Positions 21,601 through 36,600 of a stretch of DNA of 64,000 nucleotides are shown here, in pieces. The number at the start of each line of letters is the position of its first letter. Within the stretch, counting starts at the first letter, position 1. The position numbers and the translations under genes are program-made. Source of the stretch: Strigamia acuminata (lineage: Eukaryota; Arthropoda; Chilopoda; Geophilomorpha; Linotaeniidae); contig CASHSZ010000032.1 in NCBI GenBank assembly GCA_949358305.1, forward strand, positions 30,001 to 94,000, in the 5' to 3' direction. The notes under the pieces are model-generated. The model did no database searches. It saw only the letters and a program-made list of their open reading frames with translations, and was not told the origin of the DNA.

Positions 21601-24600
21601 TTGGTCTTGTGGTGTTTGTGCTAAGTCAACTGTGATGAGATCAAAAGTCTATTCAACCAAATCATCGGTTGGATGTTTCTAAAACTTACATTGGAGCCTT
21701 CTACTAAGGTTTAAACACTATTTCTGAACATTCAGAGACATTGGACTTGTGGTGTTTGTGCTAAGTCAACTGTGATAAGATCAAAAGTCTATTCTCCCAA
21801 ATCATTGCTTGGATGTTGCTAAAACTTACATTGAAGGCTTCTACTAAGGTTTAAATACTATTTCTGAACGTTCAGAGACATTGGTCTTGTGGTGTTTGTG
21901 CTAAGTCAACTGTGATGAGATCAAAAGTCTATTCAACCAAATCATCGCTTGGATGTTGCTAAAACTTACATTAAAGGCTTCTACTAAGGTTTAAACACTA
22001 TTTCTGAACATTCAGAGACATTGGTCTTGTGGTGTTTGTGCTAAGTCAACTGTGATGAGATCAAAAGTCGATTCTCCCAAATCATCGGTTGGATGTTTCT
22101 AAAACTTACATTGGAGCCTTCTACTAAGGTTTAAACACTATTTCTGAACGTTCAGAGACATTGGTCTTGTGGTGTTTGTGCTAAGTCAACTGTGATGAGA
22201 TCAAAAGTCTATTCAACCAAATCATCGCTTGGATGTTGCTAAAACTTACATTGAAGGCTTCTACTAAGGTTTAAACACTATTTCTGAACATTCAGAGACA
22301 TTGGTCTTGTGGTGTTTGTGCTAAGTCAACTGTGATGAGATAAAAAGTCGATTCTCCCAAATCATCGGTTGGATGTTTCTAAAACTTACATTGGAGCCTT
22401 CTACTAAGGTTTAAACACTATTTCTGAACGTTCAGAGACATTGGTCTTGTGGTGTTTGTGCTAAGTCAACTGTGATGAGATCAAAAGTCGATTCTCCCAA
22501 ATCGTCGGTTGGATGTTTCTAAAACTTACATTGGAGCCTTCTACTAAGGTTTAAACACTATTTCTGAACATTCAGAGACATTGGTCTTTTGGTGTTTGTG
22601 CTAAGTCAACTGTGATGAGATCAAAAGTCTATTCTCCCAAATCATTGGTTGGATGTTTCTAAAACTTACATTGGAGCCTTCTACTAAGGTTTAAACACTA
22701 TTTCTGAACATTCAGAGACATTGGTCTTGTGGTGTTTGTGCTAAGTCAACTGTGATGAGATCAAAAGTCTATTCTCCCAAATCATTGGTTGGATGTTTCT
22801 AAAACTTACATTGGAGCCTTCTACTAAGGTTTAAACACTATTTCTGAACATTCAGAGACATTAATCTTGTGGTGTTTGTGCTAAGTCAACTGCGATGTGA
22901 AATGAGCTCAAAATTTTTTTTTCAAAATTTAATGCTTGGGTGTTGCTAAAACTTATATTGAAGGCTTCTACTAAGGTTTAAACACTATTTCTGAACATTC
23001 AGAGACATTGGTCTTGTGGTGTTTGTGCTAAGTCAACTGTGATGAGATCAAAAGTCTATTCTCCCAAATCATCGGTTGGATGTTTCTAAAACTTACATTG
23101 GAGCCTTCTACTAAGGTTTAAACACTATTTCTGAACATTCAGAGACATTGGACTTGTGGTGTTTGTGCTAAGTCAACTGTGATGAGATCAAAAGTCTATT
23201 CAACCAAATCATCGCTTGGATGTTGCTAAAACTTACATTGAAGGCTTCTACTAAGGTTTAAACACTATTTCTGAACATTCAGAGACATTGGTCTTGTGGT
23301 GTTTGTGCTAAGTCAACTGTGATGAGATTAAAAGTCTATTCAACCAAATCATCGCTTGGATGTTGCTAAAACTTACATTGAAGGCTTCTACTAAGGTTTA
23401 AACACTATTTCTGAACATTCAGAGACATTAATCTTGTGGTGTTTGTGCTAAGTCAACTGCGATGTGAATTGAGCTCAAAATTTTTTTTTCAAAATTTATT
23501 GCTTGGGTGTTGCTAAAACTTATATTGAAGAGTTCTACTAAGGTTTAAACACTATTTCTGAACATTCAGAGACATTGGACTTGTGGTGTTTGTGCTAAGT
23601 CAACTGTGATGAGATCAAAAGTCTATTCAACCAAATCATCGCTTGGATGTTGCTAAAACTTACATTGAAGGCTTCTACTAAGGTTTAAACACTATTTCTG
23701 AACATTCAGAGACATTGGTCTTGTGGTGTTTGTGCTAAGTCAACTGTGATGAGATCAAAGTCTATTCTCCCAAATCATTGGTTGGATGTTTCTAAAACTT
23801 ACATTGGAGCCTTCTACTAAGGTTTAAACACTATTTCTGAACATTCAGAGACATTGGTCTTGTGGTGTTTGTGCTAAGTCAACTGTGATGAGATCAAAAG
23901 TCTATTCTCCCAAATCATCGGTTGGATGTTTCTAAAACTTACATTGGAGCCTTCTACTAAGGTTTAAACACTATTTCTGAACATTCAGAGACATTAATCT
24001 TGTGGTGTTTGTGCTAAGTCAACTGCGATGTGAATTGAGCTCAAAATTTTTTTTTCAAAATTTATTGCTTGGGTGTTGCTAAAACTTATATTGAAGAGTT
24101 CTACTAAGGTTTAAACACTATTTCTGAACATTCAGAGACATTGGACTTGTGGTGTTTGTGCTAAGTCAACTGTGATGAGATCAAAAGTCTATTCAACCAA
24201 ATCATCGCTTGGATGTTGCTAAAACTTACATTGAAGGCTTCTACTAAGGTTTAAACACTATTTCTGAACATTCAGAGACATTGGTCTTGTGGTGTTTGTG
24301 CTAAGTCAACTGTGATGAGATCAAAGTCTATTCTCCCAAATCATTGGTTGGATGTTTCTAAAACTTACATTGGAGCCTTCTACTAAGGTTTAAACACTAT
24401 TTCTGAACATTCAGAGACATTGGTGTTGTGGTGTTTGTGCTAAGTCAACTGTGATGAGATCAAAAGTCTATTCTCCCAAATCATTGGTTGGATGTTTCTA
24501 AAACTTACATTGGAGCCTTCTACTAAGGTTTAAACACTATTTCTGAACATTCAGAGACATTGGTCTTGTGGTGTTTGTGCTAAGTCAACTGTGATGAGAT

Positions 24601-27600
24601 CAAAAGTCTATTCTCCCAAATCATTGGTTGGATGTTTCTAAAACTTACATTGGAGCCTTCTACTAAGGTTTAAACACTATTTCTGAACATTCAGAGACAT
24701 TAATCTTGTGGTGTTTGTGCTAAGTCAACTGCGATGTGAAATGAGCTCAAAATTTTTTTTTCAAAATTTAATGCTTGGGTGTTGCTAAAACTTATATTGA
24801 AGGCTTCTACTAAGGTTTAAACACTATTTCTGAACATTCAGAGACATTGGTCTTGTGGTGTTTGTGCTAAGTCAACTGTGATGAGATCAAAAGTCTATTC
24901 TCCCAAATCATCGGTTGGATGTTTCTAAAACTTACATTGGAGCCTTCTACTAAGGTTTAAACACTATTTCTGAACATTCAGAGACATTGGACTTGTGGTG
25001 TTTGTGCTAAGTCAACTGTGATGAGATCAAAAGTCTATTCAACCAAATCATCGCTTGGATGTTGCTAAAACTTACATTGAAGGCTTCTACTAAGGTTTAA
25101 ACACTATTTCTGAACATTCAGAGACATTGGTCTTGTGGTGTTTGTGCTAAGTCAACTGTGATGAGATTAAAAGTCTATTCAACCAAATCATCGCTTGGAT
25201 GTTGCTAAAACTTACATTGAAGGCTTCTACTAAGGTTTAAACACTATTTCTGAACATTCAGAGACATTAATCTTGTGGTGTTTGTGCTAAGTCAACTGCG
25301 ATGTGAATTGAGCTCAAAATTTTTTTTTCAAAATTTATTGCTTGGGTGTTGCTAAAACTTATATTGAAGAGTTCTACTAAGGTTTAAACACTATTTCTGA
25401 ACATTCAGAGACATTGGACTTGTGGTGTTTGTGCTAAGTCAACTGTGATGAGATCAAAAGTCTATTCAACCAAATCATCGCTTGGATGTTGCTAAAACTT
25501 ACATTGAAGGCTTCTACTAAGGTTTAAACACTATTTCTGAACATTCAGAGACATTGGTCTTGTGGTGTTTGTGCTAAGTCAACTGTGATGAGATCAAAGT
25601 CTATTCTCCCAAATCATTGGTTGGATGTTTCTAAAACTTACATTGGAGCCTTCTACTAAGGTTTAAACACTATTTCTGAACATTCAGAGACATTGGTCTT
25701 GTGGTGTTTGTGCTAAGTCAACTGTGATGAGATCAAAAGTCTATTCTCCCAAATCATCGGTTGGATGTTTCTAAAACTTACATTGGAGCCTTCTACTAAG
25801 GTTTAAACACTATTTCTGAACATTCAGAGACATTGGACTTGTGGTGTTTGTGCTAAGTCAACTGTGATGAGATCAAAAGTCTATTCTCCCAAATCATCGG
25901 TTGGATGTTTCTAAAACTTACATTGGAGCCTTCTACTAAGGTTTAAACACTATTTCTGAACATTCAGAGACATTAATCTTGTGGTGTTTGTGCTAAGTCA
26001 ACTGCGATGTGAATTGAGCTCAAAATTTTTTTTTCAAAATTTATTGCTTGGGTGTTGCTAAAACTTATATTGAAGAGTTCTACTAAGGTTTAAACACTAT
26101 TTCTGAACATTCAGAGACATTGGACTTGTGGTGTTTGTGCTAAGTCAACTGTGATGAGATCAAAAGTCTATTCAACCAAATCATCGCTTGGATGTTGCTA
26201 AAACTTACATTGAAGGCTTCTACTAAGGTTTAAACACTATTTCTGAACATTCAGAGACATTGGTCTTGTGGTGTTTGTGCTAAGTCAACTGTGATGAGAT
26301 CAAAGTCTATTCTCCCAAATCATTGGTTGGATGTTTCTAAAACTTACATTGGAGCCTTCTACTAAGGTTTAAACACTATTTCTGAACATTCAGAGACATT
26401 GGTGTTGTGGTGTTTGTGCTAAGTCAACTGTGATGAGATCAAAAGTCTATTCTCCCAAATCATTGGTTGGATGTTTCTAAAACTTACATTGGAGCCTTCT
26501 ACTAGGGTTTAAACACTATTACTGAACATTCAGAGACATTGGTCTTGTGGTGTTTGTGCTAAGTCAACTGTGATGAGATCAAAAGTCTATTCTCCCAAAT
26601 CATCGGTTGGATGTTTCTAAAACTTACATTGGAGCCTTCTACTAAGGTTTAAACACTATTTCTGAACATTCAGAGACATTGGACTTGTGGTGTTTGTGCT
26701 AAGTCAACTGTGATGAGATCAAAAGTCTATTCTCCCAAATCATTGCTTGGATGTTGCTAAAACTTACATTGAAGGCTTCTACTAAGGTTTAAATACTATT
26801 TCTGAACGTTCAGAGACATTGGTCTTGTGGTGTTTGTGCTAAGTCAACTGTGATGAGATCAAAAGTCTATTCAACCAAATCATCGCTTGGATGTTGCTAA
26901 AACTTACATTGAAGGCTTCTACTAAGGTTTAAACACTATTTCTGAACATTCAGAGACATTGGTCTTGTGGTGTTTGTGCTAAGTCAACTGTGATGAGATC
27001 AAAAGTCGATTCTCCCAAATCATCGGTTGGATGTTTCTAAAACTTACATTGGAGCCTTCTACTAAGGTTTAAACACTATTTCTGAACATTCAGAGACATT
27101 GGTCTTGTGGTGCTTGTGCTAAGTCAACTGTGATGAGATCAAAAGTCTATTCTCCCAAATCATTGGTTGGATGTTTCTAAAACTTACATTGGAGCCTTCT
27201 ACTAAGGTTTAAACACTATTTCTGAACATTCAGAGACATTAATCTTGTGGTGTTTGTGCTAAGTCAACTGCGATGTGAAATAAGCTCAAAATTTTTTTTT
27301 CAAATTTTATTGCTTGGGTGTTGCTAAAACTTATATTGAAGGCTTCTACTAAGGTTTAAACACTATTTCTAAACATTCAGAGACATTGGTCTTGTGGTGT
27401 TTGTGCTAAGTCAACTGCGATGTGAAATGAGCTCAAAATTTTTTTTTCAAAATTTAATGCTTGGGTGTTGCTAAAACTTATATTGAAGGCTTCTACTAAG
27501 GTTTAAACACTATTTCTGAACATTCAGAGACATTGGTCTTGTGGTGTTTGTGCTAAGTCAACTGTGATGAGATCAAAAGTCTATTCTCCCAAATCATCGG

Positions 27601-30600
27601 TTGGATGTTTCTAAAACTTACATTGGAGCCTTCTACTAAGGTTTAAACACTATTTCTGAACATTCAGAGACATTGGACTTGTGGTGTTTGTGCTAAGTCA
27701 ACTGTGATGAGATCAAAAGTCTATTCTCCCAAATCATCGGTTGGATGTTTCTAAAACTTACATTGGAGCCTTCTACTAAGGTTTAAACACTATTTCTGAA
27801 CATTCAGAGACATTGGACTTGTGGTGTTTGTGCTAAGTCAACTGTGATGAGATCAAAAGTCTATTCTCCCAAATCATTGGTTGGATGTTTCTAAAACTTA
27901 CATTGGAGCCTTCTACTAGGGTTTAAACACTATTACTGAACATTCAGAGACATTGGTCTTGTGGTGTTTGTGCTAAGTCAACTGTGATGAGATCAAAAGT
28001 CTATTCTCCCAAATCATCGGTTGGATGTTTCTAAAACTTACATTGGAGCCTTCTACTAAGGTTTAAACACTATTTCTGAACATTCAGAGACATTAATCTT
28101 GTGGTGTTTGTGCTAAGTCAACTGCGATGTGAATTGAGCTCAAAATTTTTTTTTCAAAATTTATTGCTTGGGTGTTGCTAAAACTTATATTGAAGAGTTC
28201 TACTAAGGTTTAAACACTATTTCTGAACATTCAGAGACATTGGACTTGTGGTGTTTGTGCTAAGTCAACTGTGATGAGATCAAAAGTCTATTCAACCAAA
28301 TCATCGCTTGGATGTTGCTAAAACTTACATTGAAGGCTTCTACTAAGGTTTAAACACTATTTCTGAACATTCAGAGACATTGGTCTTGTGGTGTTTGTGC
28401 TAAGTCAACTGTGATGAGATCAAAGTCTATTCTCCCAAATCATTGGTTGGATGTTTCTAAAACTTACATTGGAGCCTTCTACTAAGGTTTAAACACTATT
28501 TCTGAACATTCAGAGACATTGGTCTTGTGGTGTTTTGTGCTAAGTCAACTGTGATGAGATCAAAAGTCTATTCTCCCAAATCATTGGTTGGATGTTTCTA
28601 AAACTTACATTGGAGCCTTCTACTAGGGTTTAAACACTATTACTGAACATTCAGAGACATTGGTCTTGTGGTGTTTGTGCTAAGTCAACTGTGATGAGGT
28701 CAAAAGTCTATTCTCCCAAATCATTGGTTGGATGTTTCTAAAACTTACATTGGAGCCTTCTACTAAGGTTTAAACACTATTTCTGAACATTCAGAGACAT
28801 TGGACTTGTGGTGTTTGTGCTAAGTCAACTGTGATGAGATCAAAAGTCTATTCTCCCAAATCATTGGTTGGATGTTTCTAAAACTTACATTGGAGCCTTC
28901 TACTAGGGTTTAAACACTATTACTGAACATTCAGAGACATTGGACTTGTGGTGTTTGTGCTAAGTCAACTGTGATGAGATCAAAAGTCTATTCAACCAAA
29001 TCATCGCTTGGATGTTGCTAAAACTTACATTGAAGGCTTCTACTAAGGTTTAAACACTTTTTCTGAACATTCAGAGACATTGGTCTTGTGGTGTTTGTGC
29101 TAAGTCAACTGTGATGAGATCAAAAGTCTATTCTCCCAAATCATCGGTTGGATGTTTCTAAAACTTACATTGGAGCCTTCTACTAAGGTTTAAACACTAT
29201 TTCTGAACATTCAGAGACATTAATCTTGTGGTGTTTGTGCTAAGTCAACTGCGATGTGAATTGAGCTCAAAATTTTTTTTTCAAAATTTATTGCTTGGGT
29301 GTTGCTAAAACTTATATTGAAGAGTTCTACTAAGGTTTAAACACTATTTCTGAACATTCAGAGACATTGGACTTGTGGTGTTTGTGCTAAGTCAACTGTG
29401 ATGAGATCAAAAGTCTATTCAACCAAATCATCGCTTGGATGTTGCTAAAACTTACATTGAAGGCTTCTACTAAGGTTTAAACACTATTTCTGAACATTCA
29501 GAGACATTGGTCTTGTGGTGTTTGTGCTAAGTCAACTGTGATGAGATCAAAGTCTATTCTCCCAAATCATTAGTTGGATGTTTCTAAAACTTACATTGGA
29601 GCCTTCTACTAAGGTTTAAACACTATTTCTGAACATTCAGAGACATTGGTCTTGTGGTGTTTTGTGCTAAGTCAACTGTGATGAGATCAAAAGTCTATTC
29701 TCCCAAATCATTGGTTGGATGTTTCTAAAACTTACATTGGAGCCTTCTACTAGGGTTTAAACACTATTACTGAACATTCAGAGACATTGGTCTTGTGGTG
29801 TTTGTGCTAAGTCAACTGTGATGAGGTCAAAAGTCTATTCTCCCAAATCATTGGTTGGATGTTTCTAAAACTTACATTGGAGCCTTCTACTAAGGTTTAA
29901 ACACTATTTCTGAACATTCAGAGACATTGGACTTGTGGTGTTTGTGCTAAGTCAACTGTGATGAGATCAAAAGTCTATTCTCCCAAATCATTGGTTGGAT
30001 GTTTCTAAAACTTACATTGGAGCCTTCTACTAGGGTTTAAACACTATTACTGAACATTCAGAGACATTGGACTTGTGGTGTTTGTGCTAAGTCAACTGTG
30101 ATGAGATCAAAAGTCTATTCAACCAAATCATCGCTTGGATGTTGCTAAAACTTACATTGAAGGCTTCTACTAAGGTTTAAACACTTTTTCTGAACATTCA
30201 GAGACATTGGTCTTGTGGTGTTTGTGCTAAGTCAACTGTGATGAGATCAAAAGTCTATTCTCCCAAATCATCGGTTGGATGTTTCTAAAACTTACATTGG
30301 AGCCTTCTACTAAGGTTTAAACACTATTTCTGAACATTCAGAGACATTGGTCTTTTGGTGTTTGTGCTAAGTCAACTGTGATGAGATCAAAAGTCTATTC
30401 TCCCAAATCATCGGTTGGATGTTTCTAAAACTTACATTGGAGCCTTCTACTAAGGTTTAAACACTATTTCTGAACATTCAGAGACATTGGTCTTGTGGTG
30501 TTTGTGCTAAGTCAACTGTGATGAGATCAAAAGTCTATTCAACCAAATCATCGGTTGGATGTTTCTAAAACTTACATTGGAGCCTTCTACTAAGGTTTAA

Positions 30601-33600
30601 ACACTATTTCTGAACATTCAGAGACATTGGACTTGTGGTGTTTGTGCTAAGTCAACTGTGATAAGATCAAAAGTCTATTCTCCCAAATCATTGCTTGGAT
30701 GTTGCTAAAACTTACATTGAAGGCTTCTACTAAGGTTTAAATACTATTTCTGAACGTTCAGAGACATTGGTCTTGTGGTGTTTGTGCTAAGTCAACTGTG
30801 ATGAGATCAAAAGTCTATTCAACCAAATCATCGCTTGGATGTTGCTAAAACTTACATTAAAGGCTTCTACTAAGGTTTAAACACTATTTCTGAACATTCA
30901 GAGACATTGGTCTTGTGGTGTTTGTGCTAAGTCAACTGTGATGAGATCAAAAGTCGATTCTCCCAAATCATCGGTTGGATGTTTCTAAAACTTACATTGG
31001 AGCCTTCTACTAAGGTTTAAACACTATTTCTGAACGTTCAGAGACATTGGTCTTGTGGTGTTTGTGCTAAGTCAACTGTGATGAGATCAAAAGTCTATTC
31101 AACCAAATCATCGCTTGGATGTTGCTAAAACTTACATTGAAGGCTTCTACTAAGGTTTAAACACTATTTCTGAACATTCAGAGACATTGGTCTTGTGGTG
31201 TTTGTGCTAAGTCAACTGTGATGAGATAAAAAGTCGATTCTCCCAAATCATCGGTTGGATGTTTCTAAAACTTACATTGGAGCCTTCTACTAAGGTTTAA
31301 ACACTATTTCTGAACGTTCAGAGACATTGGTCTTGTGGTGTTTGTGCTAAGTCAACTGTGATGAGATCAAAAGTCGATTCTCCCAAATCGTCGGTTGGAT
31401 GTTTCTAAAACTTACATTGGAGCCTTCTACTAAGGTTTAAACACTATTTCTGAACATTCAGAGACATTGGTCTTTTGGTGTTTGTGCTAAGTCAACTGTG
31501 ATGAGATCAAAAGTCTATTCTCCCAAATCATTGGTTGGATGTTTCTAAAACTTACATTGGAGCCTTCTACTAAGGTTTAAACACTATTTCTGAACATTCA
31601 GAGACATTGGTCTTGTGGTGTTTGTGCTAAGTCAACTGTGATGAGATCAAAAGTCTATTCTCCCAAATCATTGGTTGGATGTTTCTAAAACTTACATTGG
31701 AGCCTTCTACTAAGGTTTAAACACTATTTCTGAACATTCAGAGACATTAATCTTGTGGTGTTTGTGCTAAGTCAACTGCGATGTGAAATGAGCTCAAAAT
31801 TTTTTTTTCAAAATTTAATGCTTGGGTGTTGCTAAAACTTATATTGAAGGCTTCTACTAAGGTTTAAACACTATTTCTGAACATTCAGAGACATTGGTCT
31901 TGTGGTGTTTGTGCTAAGTCAACTGTGATGAGATCAAAAGTCTATTCTCCCAAATCATCGGTTGGATGTTTCTAAAACTTACATTGGAGCCTTCTACTAA
32001 GGTTTAAACACTATTTCTGAACATTCAGAGACATTGGACTTGTGGTGTTTGTGCTAAGTCAACTGTGATGAGATCAAAAGTCTATTCAACCAAATCATCG
32101 CTTGGATGTTGCTAAAACTTACATTGAAGGCTTCTACTAAGGTTTAAACACTATTTCTGAACATTCAGAGACATTGGTCTTGTGGTGTTTGTGCTAAGTC
32201 AACTGTGATGAGATTAAAAGTCTATTCAACCAAATCATCGCTTGGATGTTGCTAAAACTTACATTGAAGGCTTCTACTAAGGTTTAAACACTATTTCTGA
32301 ACATTCAGAGACATTAATCTTGTGGTGTTTGTGCTAAGTCAACTGCGATGTGAATTGAGCTCAAAATTTTTTTTTCAAAATTTATTGCTTGGGTGTTGCT
32401 AAAACTTATATTGAAGAGTTCTACTAAGGTTTAAACACTATTTCTGAACATTCAGAGACATTGGACTTGTGGTGTTTGTGCTAAGTCAACTGTGATGAGA
32501 TCAAAAGTCTATTCAACCAAATCATCGCTTGGATGTTGCTAAAACTTACATTGAAGGCTTCTACTAAGGTTTAAACACTATTTCTGAACATTCAGAGACA
32601 TTGGTCTTGTGGTGTTTGTGCTAAGTCAACTGTGATGAGATCAAAGTCTATTCTCCCAAATCATTGGTTGGATGTTTCTAAAACTTACATTGGAGCCTTC
32701 TACTAAGGTTTAAACACTATTTCTGAACATTCAGAGACATTGGTCTTGTGGTGTTTGTGCTAAGTCAACTGTGATGAGATCAAAAGTCTATTCTCCCAAA
32801 TCATCGGTTGGATGTTTCTAAAACTTACATTGGAGCCTTCTACTAAGGTTTAAACACTATTTCTGAACATTCAGAGACATTAATCTTGTGGTGTTTGTGC
32901 TAAGTCAACTGCGATGTGAATTGAGCTCAAAATTTTTTTTTCAAAATTTATTGCTTGGGTGTTGCTAAAACTTATATTGAAGAGTTCTACTAAGGTTTAA
33001 ACACTATTTCTGAACATTCAGAGACATTGGACTTGTGGTGTTTGTGCTAAGTCAACTGTGATGAGATCAAAAGTCTATTCAACCAAATCATCGCTTGGAT
33101 GTTGCTAAAACTTACATTGAAGGCTTCTACTAAGGTTTAAACACTATTTCTGAACATTCAGAGACATTGGTCTTGTGGTGTTTGTGCTAAGTCAACTGTG
33201 ATGAGATCAAAGTCTATTCTCCCAAATCATTGGTTGGATGTTTCTAAAACTTACATTGGAGCCTTCTACTAAGGTTTAAACACTATTTCTGAACATTCAG
33301 AGACATTGGTGTTGTGGTGTTTGTGCTAAGTCAACTGTGATGAGATCAAAAGTCTATTCTCCCAAATCATTGGTTGGATGTTTCTAAAACTTACATTGGA
33401 GCCTTCTACTAAGGTTTAAACACTATTTCTGAACATTCAGAGACATTGGTCTTGTGGTGTTTGTGCTAAGTCAACTGTGATGAGATCAAAAGTCTATTCT
33501 CCCAAATCATTGGTTGGATGTTTCTAAAACTTACATTGGAGCCTTCTACTAAGGTTTAAACACTATTTCTGAACATTCAGAGACATTAATCTTGTGGTGT

Positions 33601-36600
33601 TTGTGCTAAGTCAACTGCGATGTGAAATGAGCTCAAAATTTTTTTTTCAAAATTTAATGCTTGGGTGTTGCTAAAACTTATATTGAAGGCTTCTACTAAG
33701 GTTTAAACACTATTTCTGAACATTCAGAGACATTGGTCTTGTGGTGTTTGTGCTAAGTCAACTGTGATGAGATCAAAAGTCTATTCTCCCAAATCATCGG
33801 TTGGATGTTTCTAAAACTTACATTGGAGCCTTCTACTAAGGTTTAAACACTATTTCTGAACATTCAGAGACATTGGACTTGTGGTGTTTGTGCTAAGTCA
33901 ACTGTGATGAGATCAAAAGTCTATTCAACCAAATCATCGCTTGGATGTTGCTAAAACTTACATTGAAGGCTTCTACTAAGGTTTAAACACTATTTCTGAA
34001 CATTCAGAGACATTGGTCTTGTGGTGTTTGTGCTAAGTCAACTGTGATGAGATTAAAAGTCTATTCAACCAAATCATCGCTTGGATGTTGCTAAAACTTA
34101 CATTGAAGGCTTCTACTAAGGTTTAAACACTATTTCTGAACATTCAGAGACATTAATCTTGTGGTGTTTGTGCTAAGTCAACTGCGATGTGAATTGAGCT
34201 CAAAATTTTTTTTTCAAAATTTATTGCTTGGGTGTTGCTAAAACTTATATTGAAGAGTTCTACTAAGGTTTAAACACTATTTCTGAACATTCAGAGACAT
34301 TGGACTTGTGGTGTTTGTGCTAAGTCAACTGTGATGAGATCAAAAGTCTATTCAACCAAATCATCGCTTGGATGTTGCTAAAACTTACATTGAAGGCTTC
34401 TACTAAGGTTTAAACACTATTTCTGAACATTCAGAGACATTGGTCTTGTGGTGTTTGTGCTAAGTCAACTGTGATGAGATCAAAGTCTATTCTCCCAAAT
34501 CATTGGTTGGATGTTTCTAAAACTTACATTGGAGCCTTCTACTAAGGTTTAAACACTATTTCTGAACATTCAGAGACATTGGTCTTGTGGTGTTTGTGCT
34601 AAGTCAACTGTGATGAGATCAAAAGTCTATTCTCCCAAATCATCGGTTGGATGTTTCTAAAACTTACATTGGAGCCTTCTACTAAGGTTTAAACACTATT
34701 TCTGAACATTCAGAGACATTGGACTTGTGGTGTTTGTGCTAAGTCAACTGTGATGAGATCAAAAGTCTATTCTCCCAAATCATCGGTTGGATGTTTCTAA
34801 AACTTACATTGGAGCCTTCTACTAAGGTTTAAACACTATTTCTGAACATTCAGAGACATTAATCTTGTGGTGTTTGTGCTAAGTCAACTGCGATGTGAAT
34901 TGAGCTCAAAATTTTTTTTTCAAAATTTATTGCTTGGGTGTTGCTAAAACTTATATTGAAGAGTTCTACTAAGGTTTAAACACTATTTCTGAACATTCAG
35001 AGACATTGGACTTGTGGTGTTTGTGCTAAGTCAACTGTGATGAGATCAAAAGTCTATTCAACCAAATCATCGCTTGGATGTTGCTAAAACTTACATTGAA
35101 GGCTTCTACTAAGGTTTAAACACTATTTCTGAACATTCAGAGACATTGGTCTTGTGGTGTTTGTGCTAAGTCAACTGTGATGAGATCAAAGTCTATTCTC
35201 CCAAATCATTGGTTGGATGTTTCTAAAACTTACATTGGAGCCTTCTACTAAGGTTTAAACACTATTTCTGAACATTCAGAGACATTGGTGTTGTGGTGTT
35301 TGTGCTAAGTCAACTGTGATGAGATCAAAAGTCTATTCTCCCAAATCATTGGTTGGATGTTTCTAAAACTTACATTGGAGCCTTCTACTAGGGTTTAAAC
35401 ACTATTACTGAACATTCAGAGACATTGGTCTTGTGGTGTTTGTGCTAAGTCAACTGTGATGAGATCAAAAGTCTATTCTCCCAAATCATCGGTTGGATGT
35501 TTCTAAAACTTACATTGGAGCCTTCTACTAAGGTTTAAACACTATTTCTGAACATTCAGAGACATTGGACTTGTGGTGTTTGTGCTAAGTCAACTGTGAT
35601 GAGATCAAAAGTCTATTCTCCCAAATCATTGCTTGGATGTTGCTAAAACTTACATTGAAGGCTTCTACTAAGGTTTAAATACTATTTCTGAACGTTCAGA
35701 GACATTGGTCTTGTGGTGTTTGTGCTAAGTCAACTGTGATGAGATCAAAAGTCTATTCAACCAAATCATCGCTTGGATGTTGCTAAAACTTACATTGAAG
35801 GCTTCTACTAAGGTTTAAACACTATTTCTGAACATTCAGAGACATTGGTCTTGTGGTGTTTGTGCTAAGTCAACTGTGATGAGATCAAAAGTCGATTCTC
35901 CCAAATCATCGGTTGGATGTTTCTAAAACTTACATTGGAGCCTTCTACTAAGGTTTAAACACTATTTCTGAACATTCAGAGACATTGGTCTTGTGGTGCT
36001 TGTGCTAAGTCAACTGTGATGAGATCAAAAGTCTATTCTCCCAAATCATTGGTTGGATGTTTCTAAAACTTACATTGGAGCCTTCTACTAAGGTTTAAAC
36101 ACTATTTCTGAACATTCAGAGACATTAATCTTGTGGTGTTTGTGCTAAGTCAACTGCGATGTGAAATAAGCTCAAAATTTTTTTTTCAAATTTTATTGCT
36201 TGGGTGTTGCTAAAACTTATATTGAAGGCTTCTACTAAGGTTTAAACACTATTTCTAAACATTCAGAGACATTGGTCTTGTGGTGTTTGTGCTAAGTCAA
36301 CTGCGATGTGAAATGAGCTCAAAATTTTTTTTTCAAAATTTAATGCTTGGGTGTTGCTAAAACTTATATTGAAGGCTTCTACTAAGGTTTAAACACTATT
36401 TCTGAACATTCAGAGACATTGGTCTTGTGGTGTTTGTGCTAAGTCAACTGTGATGAGATCAAAAGTCTATTCTCCCAAATCATCGGTTGGATGTTTCTAA
36501 AACTTACATTGGAGCCTTCTACTAAGGTTTAAACACTATTTCTGAACATTCAGAGACATTGGACTTGTGGTGTTTGTGCTAAGTCAACTGTGATGAGATC